A DNA stretch of 13,053 bases from JAFEDN01 sp963697455 (GTDB lineage Bacteria > Pseudomonadota > Gammaproteobacteria > Coxiellales > Coxiellaceae), in contig CAVOOI010000038.1 of NCBI GenBank assembly GCA_963697455.1, forward strand, positions 1-13,053, in the 5' to 3' direction. The stretch's first letter is position 1; every line of letters starts with the position of its first letter. Below, piece after piece: positions 7,343 through 13,053 of this stretch. Below the pieces are notes generated by a model, which was not told the DNA's origin, did no database searches, and saw only the letters and a program-made list of their open reading frames with translations. The position numbers and the translations under genes are program-made.

Positions 7343-8680
7343 ATGAATCCACTTCTGAAAAAATTATACATTAAGACCCATGGCTGCCAGATGAATGAGT
7401 ATGATTCTAGCAAAATGGCCGATGTACTGAAAGCCTCTCACGCCCTGGAATTAACCGACCAACCCGGCGAAGCGGATATTCTGTTAATTAACACCTGCTC
7501 AATCCGCGAAAAAGCCCAAGAAAAGTTGTTTTCTGAATTGGGCCGGTGGAAACCCTATAAAACCGAACGGCCTCATGTGATGATTGGCGTTGGCGGCTGC
7601 GTGGCTAGCCAAGAAGGTGCAGCCATCGTTAAACGCGCCCCATACGTGGATTTAGTGTTTGGCCCGCAGACGCTGCACCGGCTGCCGGAGCTAGTTGAAC
7701 AAGCGCTACGTACTCAAAGAGCCGCCGTGGATATCAGCTTCCCTGAAATTGAAAAATTCGATCATTTGCCGGAGCCGCGCGCGGAAGGTCCAGCCGCATT
7801 CGTCTCAATTATGGAAGGCTGCAGCAAATATTGTAGTTTTTGCGTAGTCCCCTATACTCGCGGCGAAGAAATCAGCCGCCCTTTCGATGACGTCATCACC
7901 GAAACCGCCCAATTGGCTGAACAGGGTGTGCGTGAAGTCACCCTGCTCGGACAAAACGTCAATGATTACCGCGGATTAATGCACAACGGTCAAATCGCCG
8001 ATTTAGCTCTGCTGATTCACTACATCGCAGCCATCGAAGGCATTGAGCGGATTCGTTTCACCACTTCTCACCCCGCCGCTTTTTCTGAAAACTTAATCGT
8101 TGCTTATGCTGAAGAACCTAAGTTGGCAAATCATTTGCATCTGCCGGTGCAAAGCGGTTCCGACCGGATTTTAGCGGCCATGAAACGTAATTACACGGTC
8201 TTGCAATATAAATCTAAAATTCGTCAACTCCGTAAAGTGCGGCCCGACATCAGTATTTCCTCAGATTTTATTGTCGGTTTTCCCGGTGAAACTGAGGCGG
8301 ATTTTCAAGCTACCATGAATTTAATTACCGAAATCGGTTTCGATCACTCATTTAGTTTTGTTTATAGCAAACGACCCGGCACGCCTGCAGCTCAACTGGT
8401 GGATGATCTGCCTGAGGAAGTAAAAAAACAACGCTTAGACCTTCTGCAAAATCAGCTCGCCGAACAGGGCATTAACATCGGTGAAGCCATGGTGGGAACC
8501 AGCCAGCGCATATTAGTGACCGGAGTCTCTCGAAAAGATGAACAAGAGTTGTGCGGACGCACCGAAAATAACCGGGTAGTTAATTTTCCAGGCCCACATA
8601 ACTTGATCGGACAAATGGTTTCTGTCAAAATCACCGCTTCGCGACGCAGTACTTTGCGTGGCAAATATCCATCAGTATAG
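7343..8680 (+). CDS. miaB: tRNA-2-methylthio-N6-dimethylallyladenosine synthase MiaB
   Basis: Radical-SAM methylthiotransferase that converts i6A37 to ms2i6A37 in tRNAs reading UNN codons. The N-terminal UPF0004 domain has three cluster cysteines: Cys15 (HGCQMNEYDSSKMAD), Cys52 (INTCSIREKAQEK) and Cys86 (GGCVASQEG). The radical SAM CxxxCxxC motif is Cys160, Cys164, Cys167 in MEGCSKYCSFC, followed by PYTRGEE. SGSDRIL, SSDFIVGFPGE and a C-terminal TRAM region (GRTENNRVVNF, LRGKYPSV) complete the family pattern. At 445 residues it ends just after TRAM and lacks the longer tail of the E. coli enzyme. ATG 7343 puts the conserved KTHGCQMN at residues 11-18, as in relatives. First gene of a tight + strand cluster. 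Confidence 0.97.
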   Translation: MNPLLKKLYIKTHGCQMNEYDSSKMADVLKASHALELTDQPGEADILLINTCSIREKAQEKLFSELGRWKPYKTERPHVMIGVGGCVASQEGAAIVKRAPYVDLVFGPQTLHRLPELVEQALRTQRAAVDISFPEIEKFDHLPEPRAEGPAAFVSIMEGCSKYCSFCVVPYTRGEEISRPFDDVITETAQLAEQGVREVTLLGQNVNDYRGLMHNGQIADLALLIHYIAAIEGIERIRFTTSHPAAFSENLIVAYAEEPKLANHLHLPVQSGSDRILAAMKRNYTVLQYKSKIRQLRKVRPDISISSDFIVGFPGETEADFQATMNLITEIGFDHSFSFVYSKRPGTPAAQLVDDLPEEVKKQRLDLLQNQLAEQGINIGEAMVGTSQRILVTGVSRKDEQELCGRTENNRVVNFPGPHNLIGQMVSVKITASRRSTLRGKYPSV

Positions 8681-8689
8681 GGAAATAGC

Positions 8690-9664
8690 TTGACCACTTC
8701 AGAATCAACCAGACACTTGACCTTAACTCCTGCCGATAATAAACGTTTGGCAATGGTATGCGGCGAGCTTGGCGAAAATCTGCGAATTATCGAGCGCCAC
8801 TTAGGGATAGAAATCAATAATCGCGGCAATGAATTTCAAATTATCGGCATTCCGATGTCCGTTGATAAAGCCTGTGAAATTATTCAGAAACTTTATACCG
8901 AAACGGCGAGCGGTAAAGAACTCACGGACCAGCAGATTCAATTGCTGATGAAATCGATGGATATGAAATTTGAATTTAATACCGCGGAATTTCAAAAAAA
9001 ATTAGACGAGGCGACGCTGGGGTTAGCATTTAGCAGCATTAAACCACGCACTGCCAATCAAATTCACTATATCCGTTCGATTCAAAAATTTGATATTAAC
9101 TTCGGGGTAGGGCCCTCTGGAACTGGAAAAACTTACTTGGCAGTGGCTTGCGCGCTGCACGCCTTACAAAATGATTTAGTCAAAAGAATTATTTTAGTCC
9201 GCCCTGCCGTCGAGGCTGGTGAAAGCCTAGGTTTTTTACCAGGAGATTTGGCCCAAAAAATTGATCCTTATCTGCGTCCACTGTATGACGCCCTTTACGA
9301 AATGGCCGGCACTACCGCCGTCTATAAACTGATTGAAAAAGGCGCCATTGAAATCGCTCCGCTGGCGTATATGCGCGGACGAACCTTAAATGATGCGTTT
9401 ATTATTCTCGATGAAGGACAAAATACTTCTAAAGAACAGATGAAAATGTTTCTTACCCGGATAGGTTTCGGTTCTAAAGCAGTGATTACCGGCGACATCA
9501 CCCAAATCGATTTACCGGCAAAAATGGAATCCGGATTACGCCATGCTATCACTTTACTGCGGAATATCTCAGCGATACGGTTTTCATTCTTCCAATCCGT
9601 AGATGTCGTTAGGCACCCACTCGTACAGCAAATTATTGAAGCTTATGAACAAGAAAACCCGTAA
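8690..9664 (+). CDS. ybeZ: PhoH-like ATPase YbeZ
   Basis: PhoH-family P-loop ATPase, encoded beside YbeY in proteobacteria and linked to RNA metabolism and ribosome maturation. An N-terminal KH-like region (TPADNKRL, LGIEINNRGNEF) precedes the ATPase. Walker A is GPSGTGKT (141-148) and Walker B is FIILDE (237-242). RPAVEAGESLGFLPGDL, APLAYMRGRTLNDAF and TGDITQIDLP are PhoH hallmarks. The 324 residues end shortly after DVVRHPLVQQIIEAYE, lacking the charged tail of E. coli YbeZ. The TTG start at 8690 is chosen because it keeps the conserved N-terminus and has AGGGA (8679-8683) six bases before it, overlapping the miaB stop; the next ATG (codon 22) would cut into the conserved domain. Gap to miaB is 9 bases. 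Confidence 0.95.
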   Translation: MTTSESTRHLTLTPADNKRLAMVCGELGENLRIIERHLGIEINNRGNEFQIIGIPMSVDKACEIIQKLYTETASGKELTDQQIQLLMKSMDMKFEFNTAEFQKKLDEATLGLAFSSIKPRTANQIHYIRSIQKFDINFGVGPSGTGKTYLAVACALHALQNDLVKRIILVRPAVEAGESLGFLPGDLAQKIDPYLRPLYDALYEMAGTTAVYKLIEKGAIEIAPLAYMRGRTLNDAFIILDEGQNTSKEQMKMFLTRIGFGSKAVITGDITQIDLPAKMESGLRHAITLLRNISAIRFSFFQSVDVVRHPLVQQIIEAYEQENP

Positions 9665-9665
9665 G

Positions 9666-10133
9666 ATGAAACCTCTTAGAATATTTATTCAAAAGTGCGT
9701 CCGCAAATTGCAAACTCCAACTAAACAGCAATTTCAAACCTGGGCGCAAGCGGCTATCGCCTCTCCCTTGCCGTCGGCAGAAGTGACTATTCGGATTGTA
9801 GGAATTGCAGAAAGCGCTATCCTCAATGAAAAATATCGCAATAAAACTGGGGCTACAAATGTGTTATCTTTTGCCTACGCAGCTATCCCAGGTGAAGCAT
9901 CCACCTCGCTAGGCGATTTGGTGATTTGTGCGGAACTGGTTAAACAAGAAGCTGAAGCCGAGAATAAAACTGTGCTGGAACGCTGGGCCCATCTCACAGT
10001 ACATGGGCTACTCCATTTACAAGGTTACGATCATATTGAAAAGCCGGCGGCGCAAGCAATGGAACAATTAGAAACTCAGATCTTGCAAAGTCTAGGATTT
10101 GCAGATCCCTATCAAAATATGGAGAAAGACTGA
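9666..10133 (+). CDS. ybeY: Endoribonuclease / rRNA maturation factor YbeY
   Basis: Zinc-dependent single-strand endoribonuclease involved in 16S rRNA 3' processing and 70S quality control. The zinc motif HGLLHLQGYDH has His113, His117 and His123 counted from this start. TNVLSFAY and LGDLVIC are also conserved. ATG 9666, one base after the phoH stop, gives 155 residues, the usual length. In-frame starts further upstream (9603, 9645) lie inside phoH and would add residues with no family counterpart. The ribosome binding site is weak, so translational coupling to phoH is likely (inference). Confidence 0.95.
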   Translation: MKPLRIFIQKCVRKLQTPTKQQFQTWAQAAIASPLPSAEVTIRIVGIAESAILNEKYRNKTGATNVLSFAYAAIPGEASTSLGDLVICAELVKQEAEAENKTVLERWAHLTVHGLLHLQGYDHIEKPAAQAMEQLETQILQSLGFADPYQNMEKD

Positions 10134-10135
10134 AT

Positions 10136-10948
10136 ATGGAATTTTTTACCCGGTGGCTCAACTGGTTGCGCAAGCGGTTGAGTCCGCACACACCCGCAGA
10201 ACTTCTGGCGGTTTTGCGAGACGCCAAAGAAAATCAATTAATCGACAGCGAAACTTGCGATATGCTGAAAGGCGTTATCCAATTTTCCCAAACCCAAGTT
10301 CGAGATGCGATGATCCCCCGCCCGCAAATGGTGGTCATCGAAGGTCATTTGACTGCGCAAGAAGCGCTGCCACGAGTCATCGAAGCCGGCCACTCACGTT
10401 ATCCAGTCACCGGTGAAGATCGTGATGAAATTGTCGGCGTGTTGCTCGCCAAAGATCTGCTGAAATTTAATTTACCGGACTCTCCTTCCAACACGAAAAT
10501 TCAGCAATTAGTGCGCCCAGCCACTTTTATTCCAGAGAGCAAGCGCTTGAACGTGCTTCTAAAAGAGTTCCGTTTCAACCGCAACCACATGGCCATCGTT
10601 GTCGACGAATACGGCGGTGTTAGTGGTGTGATCACGATTGAAGATGTATTGGAAGAAATTGTCGGCGAAATCGCTGATGAATATGATATCGAAGAAGAAC
10701 CTTGCATAAAAACCACATCCAGAAAAAATGAATTTATTGTTAAAGCGTTAACCCCGTTAGCGGATTTCGACGATTACTTCCACACGTCATTTCAAACAAC
10801 GGAAGATATCGACACTATCGGCGGTTTAGTGCTTAAAAAATTAGGCCGGCTACCCAAACGCGGTGAATCAGTGTTATTAGACTCACTGAAAATCACTGTA
10901 ATTGAAGCCAGCAAACGCGATATTCAAACATTATTAGTGAAGAATTAA
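10136..10948 (+). CDS. corC: CorC/YbeX CBS-domain protein
   Basis: YbeX/CorC proteins are cytoplasmic pair-CBS proteins linked to Mg/Co efflux in Salmonella and, through their operon, to ribosome/RNA maturation. After a short basic N-terminus (FFTRWLNWLRKRL), CBS1 covers about 55-115 (VRDAMIPRPQM, HSRYPVTGEDRDEIVGVL) and CBS2 about 125-180 (NHMAIVVDEYGGVSGVITIEDVLEEIVGEI, here quoted only as the family hallmark region at 150-179). The C-terminal CorC_HlyC domain lies at about 195-268. There is no DUF21 membrane domain, as in E. coli CorC. Length is 270 residues, slightly short. ATG 10136 lies two bases after the ybeY stop with GGAG 11 bases upstream. The stop TAA is the first three bases of a 12-base repeat unit, so the repeat array begins exactly at the gene's end. 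Confidence 0.95.
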   Translation: MEFFTRWLNWLRKRLSPHTPAELLAVLRDAKENQLIDSETCDMLKGVIQFSQTQVRDAMIPRPQMVVIEGHLTAQEALPRVIEAGHSRYPVTGEDRDEIVGVLLAKDLLKFNLPDSPSNTKIQQLVRPATFIPESKRLNVLLKEFRFNRNHMAIVVDEYGGVSGVITIEDVLEEIVGEIADEYDIEEEPCIKTTSRKNEFIVKALTPLADFDDYFHTSFQTTEDIDTIGGLVLKKLGRLPKRGESVLLDSLKITVIEASKRDIQTLLVKN

Positions 10949-10969
10949 GCGGGGGTCTAAGCGGGGGTC
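10946..10969 (+). repeat. Two tandem copies of TAAGCGGGGGTC
   Basis: TAAGCGGGGGTC occurs at 10946-10957 and exactly again at 10958-10969. The first copy supplies the corC stop codon; the second begins the large palindrome. The duplication may be the scar of how the palindrome family arrived or expanded. Confidence 0.9.
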
Positions 10970-11033
10970 AGGCCTGAAAATTTGACACTTTGAAAATTCA
11001 AAGTGTCAAATTTTCAGGCCTGACCCCCGCTTA
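10958..11033. repeat. Palindromic repeat, 37-bp perfect arms
   Basis: The arms 10958-10994 and 10997-11033 are perfectly complementary around a two-base centre (AA). Each arm runs from TAAGCGGGGGTCAGG through CCTGAAAATTTGACACTTTG. TCAGGCCTGA within the arm is itself a palindrome. There is no T tract, so it is not an ordinary terminator. The GGGGTCAGG...CCTGACCCC ends resemble REP/MITE-type intergenic repeats mobilised by IS200-like or RAYT transposases; that link is from general knowledge and no transposase is present here. Confidence 0.9.
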
Positions 11034-11038
11034 ACTAA

Positions 11039-11096
11039 CCTGAAAATTTGACACTTTGAATTTTCAAAGTGTCAAATTTTCAGGCCTGACCCCTCC
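11039..11096. repeat. Second palindrome of the same family, left end truncated
   Basis: Perfect arms 11039-11060 and 11063-11084 (CCTGAAAATTTGACACTTTG core) around a TT centre, the reverse complement of the first copy's AA centre. The right side continues CCTGACCCCT as in the first palindrome, while the left side lacks the GGGGTC extension. It ends two bases before the ribosome binding site (GGAG, 11097-11100) of lnt. Confidence 0.9.
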
Positions 11097-11100
11097 GGAG
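11097..11100 (+). promoter_or_regulatory. Ribosome binding site of lnt
   Basis: GGAG six bases before ATG 11107. It fixes the lnt start and excludes the in-frame TTG at 11056, which lies inside the palindromic repeat. Confidence 0.7.
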
Positions 11101-11106
11101 AACAGA

Positions 11107-12573
11107 ATGCTTTTATCCATGTTACTCGCATTGACCATGGGCGCGATCTTACCTCTCGCTTTTGCTCCCTTTCATATCTACACCCTGGCATTTATCGCCC
11201 CGGCAATTTTATTATATCTATGGCAAAAATCCACTCCAGCGCAAGCTTTTATGCAGGGCGGTTTATTTGGATTGGGTTTCTTCGGCATTGGCGTATCATG
11301 GGTTTATATCAGCATTCACACTTATGGAAACGCCTCTGCATTTGTAGCGACTCTGATTACTTTTGCGATGGTAGTGGTTCTATCATTAGGCCCAGCAACG
11401 CAGGGATATATGCTGATGCGACTGTTCGGCAAAAAAAATCCACTTTTACTTTATTTAGCCGCATTTCCCGCCACCTGGGTGATCTGGGAATGGTTGCGCA
11501 GCTTATTGCTAAACGGTTTTCCGTGGTTATATTTAGGTTACACTCAATTAACCACTCCGCTGCGTGGTTATGCGCCACTGTTTGGCGTGTACGGGGTCTC
11601 CTTATTGGTCACCATTATTTGCGGCTGCCTAGTGATTATTTGCCGCCGGCAATTGAGGAGCATCAAACTTTGGGCGTTGGGTATTTTAATCATCATTTTA
11701 GCGGGAGGCTGGTTATTAACCGGCAAACAATGGACAAAACCCGCCACTGCTCCCCTGTCAGTAACCATTGTGCAAGCGAACATTGGCCAATCTATTAAGT
11801 GGCAGGCTGGTGAATTTGAGCATATCGTCCAGACCTACCAAACTCTCACTGAATCGCATTGGAGCAACAGCCGGTTGATCCTTTGGCCGGAGGCCGCGTT
11901 GCCGGCTTTTCCTCAGCAAATACCCAAACTTTTGGATCAGCTGAATCAGACCGCGACTGATCATGGCGGCACGTTGATGCTGGGAATCTTATTTAGGCAA
12001 TCCCGATAACCGCCAATATTACAACGGTATTTTATTATTAGGTAAGGATCACGGTGAATACCACAAACGCCACCTGGTGCCCTTTGGAGAATATACTCCT
12101 TTAAAATCAGTTTTCTCTTTCTTAATTAATTATTGGCACATCCCAATGTCAGACTTTAGCGCAGGAGCTACTCAACAAAATCCGTTGACCGTTGACGGCA
12201 TTAAAATCGCGCCCTTTATTTGTTATGAAATCGCTTATCCTTTGGAGGTGTTAAGTATTCTCGCGGCAGCCAATTAATCGTGAATATTAGCGATGATAGC
12301 TGGTTTGGTAAATCCGTAGGTTCGTAGAAACAAGCAGAAATTGCGCGCCTGCGTGCACTAGAAACCGGGCGTTTCATTTTGCTCGGCGCTAATACCGGAA
12401 TAACCGGAGTCATCAATCCGCAGGGCATCTGATTACCGCCCTACCCGCTCATCAAAGCGGAGTTTTAAACATACACAGTTACCCCCATGACCGGTAAAAC
12501 GCCACTCATGCGTTGGAATTATTATCCAGTGCTGGGAATGATCGTAGTTTTATTGTTGCTCAGTTTTGTCTGA
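11107..12573 (+). pseudogene. lnt: Apolipoprotein N-acyltransferase Lnt, broken
   Basis: Lnt adds the third acyl chain to the N-terminal Cys of lipoproteins in the inner membrane. Codons 1 to about 220 encode the hydrophobic multi-span part (LAFAPFHIY, VSWVYISIHTYGN, LLNGFPWLYLGYTQ), followed by the nitrilase-like domain. The catalytic triad is recognisable: Glu in ILWPEAALP (codon 11890-11892), Lys in YHKRHLVPFGE (12065-12067) and Cys in FICYEIA (12221-12223). The reading frame breaks repeatedly: frame 1 to 2 near 11989-11995 (stop at 12007), frame 2 to 1 within 12245-12259 (stop at 12275), an in-frame TAG at 12325-12327 where relatives have Trp, frame 1 to 3 at about 12424-12426, and back to frame 1 in the C run at 12482-12486. 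It ends with a final hydrophobic segment and TGA at 12571-12573. The repaired length of about 488 codons is near normal, so the gene is intact in outline but not translatable. Confidence 0.9.
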
Positions 12574-12603
12574 ACAAATTGCTAACCCTCACACCGCCAT
12601 ATT

Positions 12604-12740
12604 TTTAGGAGTCGCCAAGCCCATTGCGGATAGATCGCAGGTCGGGTCCTGTCCGCTGCGTCTTTTACGTGCTCGCTTCGCTGCGCGCGCAAAAGACTCC
12701 GCGTCCACCCGGTTAGCTAGCGCGCTTGGCGACTCCTAAA
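12604..12740 (+). repeat. Structured inverted-repeat element, copy 1
   Basis: A 137-base element bounded by perfect 17-bp inverted ends: TTTAGGAGTCGCCAAGC (12604-12620) and its complement (12724-12740). Inside, GTCTTTT (12660-12666) can pair with AAAAGAC (12691-12697), giving an inner hairpin. Its core (12614-12730) is about 90% identical by eye to the reverse complement of copy 2. No reading frame or transposase. MITE-like element or structured RNA are both possible. Confidence 0.85.
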
Positions 12741-12826
12741 CAGTGGCTCTGCAAATGCGTTCATTGACGAAAGTAATATCAATTATAGAGATTAGTCCAT
12801 GCTTTCGAATAACGATGCATTTGCTA
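12741..12826. other. Spacer between the two elements, imperfect inverted repeat
   Basis: No gene. The spacer is itself roughly symmetric: GCAAATGC (12751-12758) mirrors GCATTTGC (12817-12824), and CGAAAG near 12768 mirrors CTTTCG at 12802-12807, with a mismatched stretch between. Together with the flanking elements, 12604-12982 is one long interrupted inverted repeat. Confidence 0.55.
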
Positions 12827-12982
12827 GTTAATATTTCCCGCCGCCGCCAAGCGCGCTAGCTAACGGGTGGACGCGGAGTCCTTTTGCACGCGCAGCGCAG
12901 CGAGCATGTAAACGGACGCAGCCGACAGAACCCGACCTGCGGTCTATCCGCAATGGGCTTGGCGGCGGCGGGAAATATTAAC
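12827..12982 (-). repeat. Structured inverted-repeat element, copy 2 (inverted)
   Basis: A 156-base element bounded by perfect 26-bp inverted ends (12827-12852 and 12957-12982), each containing a run of GCC/GGC triplets next to AATATT. The inner 7 bases GCCAAGC/GCTTGGC are shared with copy 1, but the outer arms are entirely different in sequence and still fully self-complementary. The inner stem is GTCC (12878-12881) with GGAC (12914-12917), a compensated change from GTCT/AGAC of copy 1. Confidence 0.85.
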
Positions 12983-13053
12983 GATGTTTGGGTAAAAATC
13001 TGACTCAGCGCATTTTAAAGGTGGAATTAGGATTTTGCTGATGTTTGGCGGTT
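12983..13053. other. Window end, nothing callable
   Basis: Seventy-one bases without a recognisable gene. An ATG at 13041 opens four codons (MFGG) up to the edge, but no well-spaced ribosome binding site precedes it, so no gene is called. Confidence 0.5.

Noticed and set aside
8452..8829. Antisense 125-codon open frame across the miaB/phoH junction
   Set aside because: It is antisense to two well-conserved genes and has no family features of its own.
9603..9665. Longer ybeY starting inside phoH
   Set aside because: The extra 21 residues are phoH coding sequence in another frame; ATG 9666 gives the normal 155-residue protein.
10958..11033. Rho-independent terminator of corC
   Set aside because: The stem is far longer than normal, has a two-base centre and no T tract; it fits a palindromic repeat better, although it may still affect transcription.
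11056..11106. In-frame TTG upstream start for lnt
   Set aside because: It lies inside the palindromic repeat, has no ribosome binding site and adds 17 residues without family counterpart; ATG 11107 has GGAG six bases upstream.
11220..11798. 192-codon open frame within lnt
   Set aside because: It overlaps the lnt frame, which carries clear Lnt motifs (GFPWLYLGYTQ, LWPEAALP); the alternative frame shows no recognisable domain.
12604..12982. Integron attC sites or a CRISPR array
   Set aside because: No RYYYAAC/GTTRRRY core sites and no regularly spaced direct repeats; the structure is two inverted copies of one element.

Overview
The window looks like chromosome from a host-associated gammaproteobacterium, most plausibly of the order Legionellales (Legionella/Coxiella/Berkiella-like). 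Two things suggest this. One is a conserved gammaproteobacterial housekeeping cluster (miaB, phoH/ybeZ, ybeY, corC/ybeX, lnt). The other is a very large protein built from eukaryote-type modules (leucine-rich repeats and two Rab-like GTPase domains), next to short palindromic repeats and decaying genes. The taxonomic placement is an inference; no rRNA or marker search could be run.

Left part (1-4938): one 1634-codon gene on the + strand encodes an LRR protein with two tandem Rab-type GTPase domains. The first closely follows the Rab1/Rab8 consensus but has Pro where Rabs have the catalytic Gln. The second is a clear pseudo-GTPase (P-loop Lys replaced by Gln, DTAG motif lost). The module sits in a segment far more A+T-rich than the two ends of the same gene, which suggests a mosaic origin. 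This is the most interesting object in the window and a candidate secreted effector.

Middle (4983-7271, - strand): an SH3b/NlpC-P60 cell-wall peptidase is followed 46 bases downstream by rlmJ (23S rRNA m6A2030 methyltransferase), probably one transcript. The peptidase has lost frame at its 5' end: a good ribosome binding site and a signal peptide lie in one frame, and the enzyme body lies in another.

Right (7343-12573, + strand): miaB, phoH-like, ybeY and corC are tightly packed (gaps of 9, 1 and 2 bases), reading divergently from the peptidase. They serve tRNA modification, RNA metabolism and ribosome maturation, and CBS-domain envelope/ion functions. Between corC and lnt lie two nearly perfect palindromes of one family. 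lnt (apolipoprotein N-acyltransferase) follows but is a pseudogene with four frame changes and one in-frame TAG, all in its 3' 600 bases.

End (12574-13053): no gene. It holds two inverted copies of a compact, roughly 118-base structured repeat. Their outer arms differ in sequence between copies, yet each pair of arms is perfectly complementary. The last 70 bases show nothing callable.
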